Below, piece by piece: positions 41,417 through 50,822 of a stretch of 64,000 nt of DNA. The translations under genes were made by a program, and so were the position numbers. Below the pieces are notes generated by a model that saw only the letters and a program-made list of their open reading frames with translations, was not told the origin of the DNA and did not search any database. Source of the stretch: Gordonia sputi NBRC 100414 (lineage in GTDB: Bacteria; Actinomycetota; Actinomycetes; Mycobacteriales; Mycobacteriaceae); NCBI RefSeq assembly GCF_000248055.1, contig NZ_BAFC01000051.1, positions 1-64,000 of the forward strand, given 5' to 3'. Position 1 is the stretch's first letter; every line of letters begins with the position of its first letter.

Positions 41417-41970
41417 ACCTCGAGCAATTCGGATTCCTTGTGCTTGACCAGCTCGTCGACCTGGTGCACATAGCCTGCGGTCGTCTTGTCGAGCTCCTTC
41501 TCGGCGCGCGACACCTCGTCCTCGCCCGCCTCGCCGTCTTTCTGGATGCGCTTGAGCTCGTCGACGGTTTTGCGGCGGATGTTGCGGATCGCGACCTTGG
41601 CGTCCTCGCCCTTGCCCTTCGCCTGCTTCACGAGCTCCTTGCGGCGGTCCTCGGTGAGCTGCGGAATGGCGACGCGGATCAGGTTTCCGTCGTTGGTCGG
41701 GTTCACGCCGAGGTCGGAATTGCGGATCGCGGTCTCGATGTCACGCAGACTCGACGGCTCGTACGGCTTGATGACGACCAATCGGGCTTCCGGCGTCGTG
41801 ATCGACGCGACCTGGGTGACGGGGGTCAAAGCGCCGTAGTACTCGATGTGGATCTTGTTGAACATCGAGGGATTCGCGCGACCGGTCCGAATGGACCCCA
41901 TGTCCTCGCGCGCCACGCCGACAGCCTTCTCCATCTTCTCCTCGGCGTCGAACAATGCGTCGTCAATCAT
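41413..41970 (-). CDS. frr: Ribosome recycling factor
   Basis: 185 residues, exact family size. [22 protein letters not shown] and [20 protein letters not shown] are diagnostic. With EF-G it splits post-termination ribosomes. It is coupled to cdsA downstream and lies 78 bp after pyrH. Confidence 0.97.
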   Translation of the reverse strand: MIDDALFDAEEKMEKAVGVAREDMGSIRTGRANPSMFNKIHIEYYGALTPVTQVASITTPEARLVVIKPYEPSSLRDIETAIRNSDLGVNPTNDGNLIRVAIPQLTEDRRKELVKQAKGKGEDAKVAIRNIRRKTVDELKRIQKDGEAGEDEVSRAEKELDKTTAGYVHQVDELVKHKESELLEV

Positions 41971-42048
41971 GTCGATTCCTGGTCCTCGTCGTTGTTGCCG
42001 GTTCTCGTCCGTACCGCGCTCGCCGCGTCGGGGGTTGGCCCCGTCGGC

Positions 42049-42789
42049 CTATGTGCTGACCAGTGTGCCAATACGCTCGCCGGCCACCGCACGCGCGATG
42101 TTTCCCTTCTCCAAGAGATTGAACACGAGCATCGGCATCTTGTTGTCCATACAGAGACTGAACGCGGTCGCGTCGGCGACCTTGAGCTCCTTGTCGAGTA
42201 CCTCGCGGTGGGTGACCTCGCGATACAGCGTCGCGTCGGGGTTGGTGCGCGGGTCGTCGCTGTACACGCCGTCGACAGCCTTCGCCATGAGCACGACCTC
42301 TGCCTTGATCTCCAGCGCACGCTGAGCAGCGGTCGTGTCCGTCGAGAAGTACGGCATACCCATGCCGGCACCGAAGATCACGACGCGACCCTTTTCGAGG
42401 TGGCGCTGGGCACGCAGCGGGAGGTAGGGCTCAGCGACCTGGCCCATCGTGATCGCCGTCTGCACGCGGGTGCTGATCCCGCGCTTCTCCAGGAAGTCCT
42501 GAAGCGCGAGGCAGTTCATCACCGTACCCAACATGCCCATGTAGTCGGATCGGGCACGGTCGAGGCCGCGTTGCTGGAGTTCGGCACCTCGGAAGAAGTT
42601 GCCTCCGCCGATGACGACTGCGACCTGGACGCCCGAAGTGACCACCTCGGCGATCTGATCTGCGACGGTGCTCAGCACGTCGGGATCGAGACCGACCTGA
42701 CCACCCCCGAACATCTCGCCGCCGAGCTTCAGCAGTACGCGGTGGTAGCCCGGTCGTGCGGATTCCTGGGACTCGGGGGTTTCGCTCAT
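42049..42789 (-). CDS. pyrH: UMP kinase
   Basis: 246 residues from the ATG at 42789, preceded by GAGGA. The longer reading is not homologous. [40 protein letters not shown] and [12 protein letters not shown] mark the bacterial UMP kinase of the amino-acid kinase fold. It phosphorylates UMP to UDP. It is part of pyrH-frr-cdsA; the usual partner tsf lies 6 kb upstream, beyond an inserted block. Confidence 0.96.
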   Translation of the reverse strand: MSETPESQESARPGYHRVLLKLGGEMFGGGQVGLDPDVLSTVADQIAEVVTSGVQVAVVIGGGNFFRGAELQQRGLDRARSDYMGMLGTVMNCLALQDFLEKRGISTRVQTAITMGQVAEPYLPLRAQRHLEKGRVVIFGAGMGMPYFSTDTTAAQRALEIKAEVVLMAKAVDGVYSDDPRTNPDATLYREVTHREVLDKELKVADATAFSLCMDNKMPMLVFNLLEKGNIARAVAGERIGTLVST

Positions 42790-42949
42790 CAACATCCTCA
42801 ACTCGTCGGTTCGCCTCGTCCATCTTATGGGGACGTCGCGGTCCTCGTGATCGCGGTCGCCGATCGGCACTCCGGTCGAGCGCGACTCGGACCCTGCCGA
42901 CGCGGGCACGACAGGTCAACACAGAGTGACGTGGAGGTGAACGAGCAGC

Positions 42950-43951
42950 TCAGCGCCGATGAGCGGCCGCGAACAGGCTCCGCAACGCAGGCCTGTCGTC
43001 GAGGACCGGATACGACCGACGTGGACTGTGCACACCGTCGCCCTCCATCACGAACGCGACAAGTGGGCTCCCGGAATCCGCGATACCCACTCGCGACAGG
43101 AATGCTGCGACGATCTGACGGGACATCGGCCCCAGTTCGTGAAGGGGACGATTGCGATGTATCCGCAGCCCGAGGTTGACCTGACCGATGGCATCGATGC
43201 CGTGGCGGGCAAGGGTGTCGAGCACGATTCCGATCTCGACTCCGTAACCGGGGGCGAACGGGATGGAGGTCAGCAGTTCTCGTGTCGCGGCGTACTCACC
43301 CGCGAGCGGCTGTATCAACCCGCACAGTTGCGGACACAATGCCGCGATCAGCGGCCGCACGGTGAGCTCGGTGACCCGTCCCCCGCCCGACGGATCGACC
43401 CCGTCGACGCCCATGAGGGGACGCCGGTAGTAGCCCTTCACCAGCTGCAGGTCGGGCGTGGTGAGGAGCGGTCCGACCAGCTTGGGCACATACGTCGGAT
43501 CCGGGTCGACGAGGTCGCTGTCGACGAACGCGACGAGGTCGCCGGTCGTCGTCGCCAACGAACGCCACAGCACCTCACCCTTCCCGTCGGCAACCGGGAT
43601 GCCCTCGAGTGCGGACTCCCGCGTCTCCACCCTTGCTCCGGCCGCACGCGCGACCTCGATCGTCGAATCGGTGGACCCGGAGTCGACCACCACGAGTTCG
43701 TCGACCAACGTGCCGACCAGCGGCAGGATGGCTTCGACGACGCTGCCGACCGTCCGTTCTTCGTTGAGGGCAGGCAGGACGACGGAGATCGTCCGCCCGG
43801 CTTTCGCTTCGACGAGTTCCTCGACCGAGAAATCAGGACGTTCCCACGTGTTGGACTCCAGCCAGGTGGCCGACCCCTCCGACGTCGAAATCGTCATCGA
43901 CGACGCAGCGTCGGCATTCGACGCCGCGTTGACCGAGTGCTGCCCGCTCAT
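42950..43951 (-). CDS. gpgS: Glucosyl-3-phosphoglycerate synthase
   Basis: 333 residues from the ATG at 43951, which overlaps the esterase stop by ATGA. It is a GT-A glycosyltransferase (GT81): VVLPALNEERTVG, VDSGSTDSTIEVA, the DxD-like FVDSDLVDPDP and the later KGYYRRPL and EIGIVLD, as in Rv1208. It transfers glucose from a nucleotide donor to 3-phosphoglycerate, the first step toward methylglucose lipopolysaccharides that regulate fatty-acid synthase. It lies with an Ag85-like esterase and a PapA-like acyltransferase in a lipid-flavoured block. Confidence 0.92.
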   Translation of the reverse strand: MSGQHSVNAASNADAASSMTISTSEGSATWLESNTWERPDFSVEELVEAKAGRTISVVLPALNEERTVGSVVEAILPLVGTLVDELVVVDSGSTDSTIEVARAAGARVETRESALEGIPVADGKGEVLWRSLATTTGDLVAFVDSDLVDPDPTYVPKLVGPLLTTPDLQLVKGYYRRPLMGVDGVDPSGGGRVTELTVRPLIAALCPQLCGLIQPLAGEYAATRELLTSIPFAPGYGVEIGIVLDTLARHGIDAIGQVNLGLRIHRNRPLHELGPMSRQIVAAFLSRVGIADSGSPLVAFVMEGDGVHSPRRSYPVLDDRPALRSLFAAAHRR

Positions 43952-45006
43952 CGCGTCAGCGCCGCCTTGAACTGCGGCCATGCCCGGTGCAGCTCGTCCT
44001 GCCAGTACGGCCAGGCGTGGGTACCGCCCTCATAGAAGTGGAAGGTCGCGGGTACGCCCAACTCGCGCATCCGCCGCTCCAGGTTCCGCGAACACTGATC
44101 GGTTGCCGTCTCGATGACCGCGCCGACAGCGACCTGCTCGGCGAGCTTCTGCCCGTTGCCGTCGATGCCGGGACCGTTGATCGTGTCGTAGCGACCGGGC
44201 ACCCCCGAACCGTTGGAGACGTAGACGGACTTGCCCCGGAACTGCTCGACGTGCAGGTAGGGATCGTTGTCGCGCCACGCCGGAGCCGTCGGCGGACCCC
44301 ACATGTTCACCGTGTTGCCGCCACCGCGGCCTTCCACGACCAACCGAACCGCCGCCTGGCCTGCCGGATCGCTGGTCTGGGCACAACCGCTGAACGACCC
44401 GAGTGCGCGATACAGCGTCGGCGCGTGCAATGACAGCTGGAACACCGATGTACCGGCCATGGAGATCCCGGCGATGGCATTGCGCCCGTTGCCGTTGAAC
44501 CGCTTGTCGACGACCGAGGGAAGCTCCTCGGTGAGGAAGGTGGCCCATTTCTGCACACCCAGCTTGGGATCGGTGCGCTGCCAATCGGTGAAGTAACTCG
44601 CCGCACCACCCATCGGCACGACCACGTTCACATCCTCGTGCGCAAAGAAAGTCCGGATATCGGTCTGGTCGAACCAACTGCTGCCACCTTCGCCGCCCGC
44701 GGCACCGTTGAGTAGGTAGAGCGTGGGAGCTGCCGCGCCGCTACGTGCGGGAATGACTTTCACCGGAACCGGACGTCGCATCGCAGGTGAAGCCACCTCG
44801 ACGTCGATCTCAGTCGGAGCAACGACGTTCTCCGACACGATGCGGGCTCCGCCCTGCTCGGCCGACGCCTCCGGCCCCGCGACAACGGCGCCACTGAGCG
44901 CACACGCCGCGGATGCGATCGCGACGACACATGTGCGCAGGGCGCGTCTGCTGCGCGCCCTGTCACGACACGCCGCCACGTCGGCGTTCAGCCTTGCTGA
45001 CTTCAC
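43948..45006 (-). CDS. Secreted antigen-85-like esterase/acyltransferase
   Basis: 352 residues from the GTG at 45006 after GGGGAG. A Tat-like or Sec signal (ARSRRALRTCVVAIASAACALSGAVVA) targets it outward. The alpha/beta hydrolase fold resembles mycolyltransferases: YLLNGAAGGEGGSSWFDQTD, nucleophile in GISMAGTS, and HAWPYW near the end, like the HSWPYW of antigen 85. It could transfer mycolyl or acyl groups to trehalose, or act as a lipase. It is coupled to gpgS and divergent from the PapA-MFS pair across 470 bp containing paired operators. Confidence 0.85.
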   Translation of the reverse strand: MKSARLNADVAACRDRARSRRALRTCVVAIASAACALSGAVVAGPEASAEQGGARIVSENVVAPTEIDVEVASPAMRRPVPVKVIPARSGAAAPTLYLLNGAAGGEGGSSWFDQTDIRTFFAHEDVNVVVPMGGAASYFTDWQRTDPKLGVQKWATFLTEELPSVVDKRFNGNGRNAIAGISMAGTSVFQLSLHAPTLYRALGSFSGCAQTSDPAGQAAVRLVVEGRGGGNTVNMWGPPTAPAWRDNDPYLHVEQFRGKSVYVSNGSGVPGRYDTINGPGIDGNGQKLAEQVAVGAVIETATDQCSRNLERRMRELGVPATFHFYEGGTHAWPYWQDELHRAWPQFKAALTR

Positions 45007-45235
45007 TCGAATCTCCCCACATTCACCATCTGGCACGTACCGCGACCATCGCCGCCGGCCATGCACACGCTCGCGACTCGAATCGACACGACCCGACTTT
45101 CACCTCGCCCCGCGCGTGACACCCGCTTCGCAGTCGGAACATCTGTGATCACGAAATAAGCGGCGAAGGACCCCCGATGCGGCAGTGTGCCGTACGCGAT
45201 AACTGGTTGTCCACCAATTGAAGAAAGACCGGAAA

Positions 45236-45295
45236 GTTGGTCTTTTGACCCAATACCCACGGTCGCGAAAATGTACGTGTTGGTCTTTTGACCCA
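45236..45295. promoter_or_regulatory. Paired palindromic repeats upstream of the PapA-MFS operon
   Basis: The 17-bp GTTGGTCTTTTGACCCA occurs exactly at 45236-45252 and 45279-45295, 43 bp apart (about four helical turns). Each copy holds the palindrome GGTC-TTTT-GACC, and a diverged half (GACCGG) precedes the first. The 473-bp gap 45007-45479 between the esterase and papA starts holds no gene. This AT-richer central part looks like an operator region controlling one or both genes. No clear -35/-10 pair could be assigned. Confidence 0.55.
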
Positions 45296-45479
45296 CTTCA
45301 GTTCACTTGACTGACAACGGTTTTCACTGCCCGCGCGAGGCCACCCCGCCAATTGCGGCAATTAGCCTGTTACGGTACCGTCGCTGCAATATTGCATGAC
45401 GTGTCATTTTCCGTCGTGAGGTGAGGGGAAATCGGGGTCCACACTCATCCACCGCCAGAGTGAATTGAGGTATTACCTG

Positions 45480-46901
45480 ATGGTCAAGTTCGGCCTGATC
45501 GATGAGTGGCAGCCCCGCGTAGGAACGGTGACGAGCTGGACACTCTCCCCCGAGGCAATCGCCGCAGGAGCACAGGCACCAGTTCATCCGGTACCCGCGT
45601 CACATCAGCAAGAGGAATACCTTAAAGCCGCACTGCGCAACGAGTCCGCCGGATTCCGTTTCTCGCGACTTTGTCTGGAAGCCTTCGACTTCCAGACGCC
45701 TCTTGATCGAGGCGCACTCGAGCGTGCGGTCACGACGTTCCTGCGCAGACACGACACCTACCTCTCCTGGTTCTCGGCGGAGAAGGACGGATCGATCGCC
45801 CGGCACGTCGTCGATCCCGAGATCGTCGAGCTGTCGGCGACCGACCACGGCACCGTCGGGACGGCAGAAGAGATCCGGGCTCTCATTTCGGACATCACAC
45901 CGGGTCCATTTCACTGGAACTGTTTCACATTCGGAACAATCGAATGGGATGGCGGCTTTACCCTCTACGCAGCCGTCGACCATCTCAATACCGACGGTAT
46001 TTCGCAGGCGCTGACATGCGTCGAACTGATCACCCTGTATTCCAATGAAGCATTCGGACTCAAGAACCCGGTTCCCGAGATAGGTAGCTATCTCCGTTAC
46101 TGCGAGCATGAGCGCAGCGTCTCTCGCGACCTGACCGCGCAGTCACCCGAGGTGCGCCGGTGGATCGAATTGATCCGGAACAATGATGGCGAACTACCAC
46201 ACTTCCCACTGCCGCTGGGCACGGAATCCGAGGGCTATACACGCAGTGGGCATCTGACGGAGAGCGTCTTCGACGAGTCGGCCGCTCAACGATTCGAGAA
46301 GATCTGCAAGGAGAACGGCGCCAACATGACCGCGGGGCTCCTCGCGGTGGCCGCCATTGCGTACTGCGAGTTCACCGGTGCCGCAGAGTATCTCGCGATG
46401 ACACCGAAGAGCACCCGTGCCGTCGGTCCCGAACTGAACTCCGTCGGATGGTTCACCAGCCTCATTCCCGTGCCGATCGCGGTCGCGCCCGGTGCCAACT
46501 TCACCGATGTCGCAGCCCTGGCAGGACAGAGCTACAAGGCTGGCAAGGATCTGACCGACGTGTCGCTGCACCGGGTGGCGCAGTTGGTCTCCGACGACGA
46601 CGCCGTCGACATCCCCGTGGGGTGGACGGTGCCGATGTTCTCCTACATCGACGTCCGCAAGCTTCCCGGAGTCGACCTCTTCGATGCCATCAACGGCTGT
46701 CTCTACGGCAATCGCGGCAGTAGCGAAGAGGTCTTCATGTGGGTCAACAGGTTCAACGATCAGACGTCGATGACCTTCCTGTTCCCCGACACCGACGAGG
46801 GCCGCGACTCGCTCGCGCTCTACACCGAGAAGGTCAAGAAGATCATGCGAGCAGTGGCCGACCAGGGCGATTACCGGCCCGAACCAGCCGCCGCGAACTG
46901 A
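45480..46901 (+). CDS. PapA-type acyltransferase (condensation-domain fold)
   Basis: 473 residues from the ATG at 45480; five residues are dropped from the longest frame so that MVKFGLIDEW aligns with the start of mycobacterial PapA1. The active motif HxxxDG is H168-L-N-T-D172-G173. PASHQQEEYL, LRRHDTYLSWF, WNCFTFGTIEWD and DGELPHFPLPLG follow the PapA1/PapA2 pattern. Such enzymes esterify trehalose or similar sugars with fatty acyl groups. It is followed 14 bp later by an MFS exporter. The lipid product is unknown; an acyltrehalose or other surface glycolipid is the best guess. Confidence 0.87.
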   Translation: MVKFGLIDEWQPRVGTVTSWTLSPEAIAAGAQAPVHPVPASHQQEEYLKAALRNESAGFRFSRLCLEAFDFQTPLDRGALERAVTTFLRRHDTYLSWFSAEKDGSIARHVVDPEIVELSATDHGTVGTAEEIRALISDITPGPFHWNCFTFGTIEWDGGFTLYAAVDHLNTDGISQALTCVELITLYSNEAFGLKNPVPEIGSYLRYCEHERSVSRDLTAQSPEVRRWIELIRNNDGELPHFPLPLGTESEGYTRSGHLTESVFDESAAQRFEKICKENGANMTAGLLAVAAIAYCEFTGAAEYLAMTPKSTRAVGPELNSVGWFTSLIPVPIAVAPGANFTDVAALAGQSYKAGKDLTDVSLHRVAQLVSDDDAVDIPVGWTVPMFSYIDVRKLPGVDLFDAINGCLYGNRGSSEEVFMWVNRFNDQTSMTFLFPDTDEGRDSLALYTEKVKKIMRAVADQGDYRPEPAAAN

Positions 46902-46915
46902 TCGGTCGTAGCCGC

Positions 46916-48622
46916 GTGGCTGCCAACACCACCCCTGTGGTGTCGTCGAATGCGGCACCCGACACACCGACACGGGCCGCGTGGCTCGCGCTGGCAGGGT
47001 GCCTCCTCGGCGTGTTCATGCAGATGCTGGACACGACGATCGTCAACATCGCGCTCCCCGACCTCACCGTCGACCTCGGCGCGTCGACGTCGGAGCAGTT
47101 GTTCGTCCTGAGCGTGTACACGCTGGCCTTCGCATGCACGCTCCTGACTGCTGCGACGCTGGGTGGTCGCCTCGGTCGACGTCGCATGTTCATCTTCGCG
47201 ATGGTCGCGTTCACGGTCACGTCCGTGCTGTGCGGCCTGGCCCGCAGCCCGCTCGAGCTGATCATCTGCCGCGGCGCCCAGGGCATGAGCGCAGCGCTGA
47301 TGTCGGCACAGACGTTGGCGCTGATCGCTGCGTTGTTCCCCAAGTCGCGCCACGGCGCGGTCTTCGGCATCTACGGCGCGGTCGCGGGACTGGCCGCCAT
47401 GTTGGGACCGGTCCTCGGCGGACTCCTGGTGACCGGGGATCTGTTCGGTTGGGGATGGCGCGCGATCTTCTTCGTCAATGTTCCGATCGGCATCGTGGCA
47501 TGCGTGCTCGCGGGCCGTCGACTTCCGCAGATGCGCGACGCCGACCCGCCGCGGCTCGATCTGGTCGGTGTGGCGCTGTCGACCGCCGGCCTGTTCCTGC
47601 TGCTCTACCCGCTGGCGGTGGGCCGCGAGCAGAACTGGCCACCGCGTCTGTGGGCCATGATGGGTGCGGCAGTGGTCCTGTTGGGCCTGTTCGTCGTCGT
47701 CGAACGTCGTCTGCTCCGCAGCGGAGGCGCTCCCCTGCTCCGACTCGATCTCTTCGCGTCTCGACGATTCTCCGTGGGGCTGCTTCTCTCGCTGCTGTTC
47801 TTCAGCGTCTTCGCGGGGTTCTTTTTCACGGTGTCGGTCGCGACCCAGTTCGGCCTCGGCTATTCGGCGTTGCGCACCGGGCTGCTCGCACTTCCATTCG
47901 CGATCGGGGCGGCCGCGGGTTCCGTCGGTTCGCCGCTTGTGGTTCGTCGGCTCGGGCCGGCACGCACACTGTGCCTCGGTGTCCTGATCTTGTCGGCGGG
48001 ACTCGCCTGGCTCGCAGCAGAATTGGAGCCACAGACCGCGTCCTTGTCGGTGGCGGCCGTCATCGCGCCGCTCGTCGTCGGCGGTATCGGCACGGGATTC
48101 TTCATCGCTCCACTGCAGACGGCGATCCTCTCCGACACGAACGACCAGAACATCGGCTCCGCGTCGGGCTGTGTACCGACGGTGCAGCAGATCGGCGCCT
48201 CGATCGGACTGGCTGTGGTCACGATCTTCTTCTTCGGTCAGGTCTCGGCCCAGTCGGTCGAGGCGGTTCCCGCCGCGCGCGCCGGATTGTCTGCAGCGCT
48301 CGAGAACACCGACGTCGACCCGATGTTCCGCGGTGCGGTGGCCGACCGTTTCGCCGACTGCGCGTCGGCTCAACTGAGCTCGGCGCATCCCGAAACTCCC
48401 GCACCGGGTTGCTCGACGTCGGGGTCTGCCCAGCAGGGCGTGGCCGCCACTGTCGCAAGGCAGGCGGCGCCGGAACTCAAGACAGCGGGCCGGCACGTCG
48501 CGGCACAGAGTTTCATGGGCGCATTCCGCGCGACCCTCTGGGTGCTCGCGATCCTCGGCTGTGTGATCGCTGTACTGTCGCTCGCGCTCGGGCGTCGCAG
48601 TGGCGACCAACAGCCGCAGTAG
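46916..48622 (+). CDS. MFS drug/lipid exporter, DHA2 (EmrB/QacA) family, 14 TM
   Basis: 568 residues from the GTG at 46916; longer open frame upstream is a shadow of papA. WLALAGCLLGVFMQMLDTTIVNIALPDL is the DHA2 first helix (motif D1 LDxTxVNVALP). GGRLGRRR is motif A, and GPVLGGLLV is motif C. About 14 helices are seen, and a periplasmic loop of about 100 residues follows helix 13. DHA2 pumps export drugs or lipids. By position it probably exports the product of the PapA-like enzyme, a role played by MmpL proteins in mycobacteria. Confidence 0.9.
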   Translation: MAANTTPVVSSNAAPDTPTRAAWLALAGCLLGVFMQMLDTTIVNIALPDLTVDLGASTSEQLFVLSVYTLAFACTLLTAATLGGRLGRRRMFIFAMVAFTVTSVLCGLARSPLELIICRGAQGMSAALMSAQTLALIAALFPKSRHGAVFGIYGAVAGLAAMLGPVLGGLLVTGDLFGWGWRAIFFVNVPIGIVACVLAGRRLPQMRDADPPRLDLVGVALSTAGLFLLLYPLAVGREQNWPPRLWAMMGAAVVLLGLFVVVERRLLRSGGAPLLRLDLFASRRFSVGLLLSLLFFSVFAGFFFTVSVATQFGLGYSALRTGLLALPFAIGAAAGSVGSPLVVRRLGPARTLCLGVLILSAGLAWLAAELEPQTASLSVAAVIAPLVVGGIGTGFFIAPLQTAILSDTNDQNIGSASGCVPTVQQIGASIGLAVVTIFFFGQVSAQSVEAVPAARAGLSAALENTDVDPMFRGAVADRFADCASAQLSSAHPETPAPGCSTSGSAQQGVAATVARQAAPELKTAGRHVAAQSFMGAFRATLWVLAILGCVIAVLSLALGRRSGDQQPQ

Positions 48623-48690
48623 CGCCCAGCAGTCGGGTAGCAACCAAAAGACTGCCGCAACCAACAAGCAGGACGGCTCACGAAACCCGA

Positions 48691-48718
48691 CGCCCGCATC
48701 CGATTTCGGATGCGGGCG
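48691..48718. terminator. Bidirectional terminator hairpin between MFS gene and tsf
   Basis: CGCCCGCATCCGA and TCGGATGCGGGCG form a perfect 13-bp stem with a two-base loop, in the convergent gap between the MFS gene (plus) and tsf (minus). The minus-strand side is followed by GGGTTTCG, only a weak T-run. Confidence 0.8.
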
Positions 48719-48758
48719 GTGGTGGTCGTGCCTTACGCCTTCAGTTGGCGCCAGTGCT

Positions 48759-49583
48759 TTAGGACTGGCCGACCTCGAAGCGGGTGAACGCCTTGACGGT
48801 GGCGCCCGCCTCGTCGAGAACGTTCTTGACGGTCTTCTTGGAGTCCTTCACGAACGGCTGGTCGATGAGGACCGAATCCTTGAAGAATCCGGTCAGACGG
48901 CCTTCGACGATCTTCGGCAGAGCCTTCTCCGGCTTGCCTTCTGCCTTGGCGGTCTCCTCGGCGATACGACGCTCGTTCTCGACGACGTCAGCGGGGACCT
49001 CGTCGCGAGTGGCGTAACGCGCCTTGAGAGCGGCAACCTGCTGTGCGGCATTGCGCGCGGCCTCGGCAGCGGCATCGCCGTCGCCGTCGTAGGACACGAG
49101 AACGCCGACGGCGGGAGGCAGGTCGGATGCACGCTTGTGCAGGTACACGGCGACAGGTCCGTCGTAGTAGACGACACGACGCAGTTCGAGCTTCTCGCCG
49201 ATCTTGGCCGAGAGCGCCTGCACGGCATCGGCGACGGTGCCGTCACCGAGCTTGGCTGCCTTGAGCTCCTCGATGTCGCTGGTCTTTGCGACCAGAGCGG
49301 AATCGAGAACCTGGTCGGCGAGCGCCTGGAACTCGGCGTTCTTCGCGACGAAGTCTGTCTCGGAGTTGAGCTCGATCATCGCGCCACCCTTGGCGGCGAC
49401 GAGGCCTTCGGCGGTGGAGCGCTCTGCGCGCTTGCCCACGTCCTTGGCACCCTTGATACGGAGTTCCTCGACAGCCTTGTCGAAGTCGCCGTCGTTGTTC
49501 TCGAGGGCCTTCTTGCAGTCCAACATGCCTGAACCGGTGAGCTCACGGAGACGCTTCACATCGGCTGCGGTGTAGTTCGCCAT
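48759..49583 (-). CDS. tsf: Elongation factor Ts
   Basis: 274 residues from the ATG at 49583, preceded by GGAGG. The longest frame reaches rpsB but is not coding. [27 protein letters not shown] is the diagnostic N-terminus, with [12 protein letters not shown] in the core. It recycles EF-Tu by GDP release. It follows rpsB with a strong hairpin in the 98-bp gap. Confidence 0.97.
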   Translation of the reverse strand: MANYTAADVKRLRELTGSGMLDCKKALENNDGDFDKAVEELRIKGAKDVGKRAERSTAEGLVAAKGGAMIELNSETDFVAKNAEFQALADQVLDSALVAKTSDIEELKAAKLGDGTVADAVQALSAKIGEKLELRRVVYYDGPVAVYLHKRASDLPPAVGVLVSYDGDGDAAAEAARNAAQQVAALKARYATRDEVPADVVENERRIAEETAKAEGKPEKALPKIVEGRLTGFFKDSVLIDQPFVKDSKKTVKNVLDEAGATVKAFTRFEVGQS

Positions 49584-49617
49584 CGTTGGCGAGCCTCCTT
49601 CAAGTGGGTTAAACGGT

Positions 49618-49659
49618 GCGGGTGCTCGCAGAATCCGGAGGGATCCTGCGAGCACCCGC
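49618..49659 (-). terminator. Strong hairpin (attenuator candidate) between rpsB and tsf
   Basis: GCGGGTGCTCGCAG (49618-49631) pairs perfectly with CTGCGAGCACCCGC (49646-49659). After one A-C mismatch four more pairs form around a GGAG loop, giving a stem of about 18 bp. On the minus strand the stem is followed by ACCGTTTAACCC, a weak T-run, so partial termination rather than a full stop is likely. Confidence 0.7.
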
Positions 49660-49681
49660 CGGTGGCTATCGGCTACGCGCG

Positions 49682-50518
49682 TCAGGCGGTAGCGGGCGGC
49701 TCCGTTGCGGCGGGAGCCTCGGCAGCAACCTCTGCTGCCGGTGCGGCAGCCTGGGTCAGCAGTTCCTGCTCCCACTCGGCGAGCGGCTCGCCTGCGGCGG
49801 CGTCGGGCTTGGCGTCCGAGGATGCCTGGCCTGCGCGAGCCTGAACACCCTCGGCGACGGCCGAAGCCACGACGCGGGTGAGCAGTGCAGCACTGCGGAT
49901 CGCGTCGTCGTTACCCGGGATCGGGTAGTCGACGAGGTCGGGATCGCAGTTGGTGTCGAGGATCGCGATGACCGGGATGTTGAGCTTGCGTGCCTCACCG
50001 ACAGCAATGTGCTCCTTGTTGGTGTCCACCACCCAAATGGCAGAAGGCACCTTGGCCATATCCCGGATACCGCCGAGTGTCCGCTCGAGCTTGTTCTTCT
50101 CGCGGGTCAGCATCAGGATTTCTTTCTTGGTGCGACCCTCGAAACCGCCGGTCTGCTCCATGGTCTCGAGTTCCTTGAGACGCTGCAGACGCTTGTGGAC
50201 GGTCTGGAAGTTGGTGAGCATGCCGCCGAGCCAGCGCTGGTTCACGTAGGGCATGCCGACGCGGGTGGCCTCAGCGGCGATCGACTCCTGAGCCTGCTTC
50301 TTGGTGCCGACGAACAGGATGGTGCCGCCGTGGGCGACGGTCTCCTTCACGAACTCGTAGGCCTTGTCGATGTAGGTCAGCGTCTGCTGCAGATCGATGA
50401 TGTAGATGCCGTTGCGGTCGGTGAAGATGAATCGCTTCATCTTCGGGTTCCAACGGCGGGTCTGATGCCCGAAGTGTGCGCCGCTGTCGAGCAGCTGCTT
50501 CATGGTTACGACAGCCAT
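49682..50518 (-). CDS. rpsB: 30S ribosomal protein S2
   Basis: 278 residues from the ATG at 50518; the frame upstream to 50686 is leader. [43 protein letters not shown] and [25 protein letters not shown] are S2 signatures. The C-terminal 40 residues are an Ala/Glu-rich tail as in other actinobacteria. It is transcribed with tsf. Confidence 0.97.
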   Translation of the reverse strand: MAVVTMKQLLDSGAHFGHQTRRWNPKMKRFIFTDRNGIYIIDLQQTLTYIDKAYEFVKETVAHGGTILFVGTKKQAQESIAAEATRVGMPYVNQRWLGGMLTNFQTVHKRLQRLKELETMEQTGGFEGRTKKEILMLTREKNKLERTLGGIRDMAKVPSAIWVVDTNKEHIAVGEARKLNIPVIAILDTNCDPDLVDYPIPGNDDAIRSAALLTRVVASAVAEGVQARAGQASSDAKPDAAAGEPLAEWEQELLTQAAAPAAEVAAEAPAATEPPATA

Positions 50519-50712
50519 GAGTCTTCTGTCCTTTGTGTGCAGTTGACATCGCCATCGGGTGATGACGATCCTGGCGCCTGCGTCGCGCGGACCCGGGTGT
50601 CCGGGACCGCCCGCGCGAGTTTGTCGGCTCTCACACGCGACCGTGGTCGCCGTGGTGCATTGCCTGATGCAGGCGCGCGAAGTCACCTCATCCGCGGATG
50701 AGATGCCCCATC

Positions 50713-50741
50713 AGCTTACGCCGCCGCAGTTCAGAACCCAA
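50713..50741 (-). promoter_or_regulatory. rpsB: Candidate rpsB promoter
   Basis: On the minus strand TTGGGT (50736-50741) and TAAGCT (50713-50718) are separated by 17 bp, giving a leader of about 185 nt before rpsB. The 304-bp gap 50519-50822 to the divergent M23 gene holds no gene. The palindrome AAGAATTCTT lies at 50768-50777. Confidence 0.4.
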
Positions 50742-50822
50742 AACGCCTCCTGCACGGCCCACCTTTGAAGAATTCTTTCGCGGCAAGGGAGCTTTCCGCG
50801 TCGCGCGCGCGTCAGAGTCGGC

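Noticed and set aside
41398-43179. Plus-strand ORF of 593 codons
   Set aside because: Antisense to frr and pyrH, which are certain genes.
46871-48667. Minus-strand ORF of 598 codons
   Set aside because: Antisense to the MFS gene; low-complexity Arg/Gln/Glu sequence.
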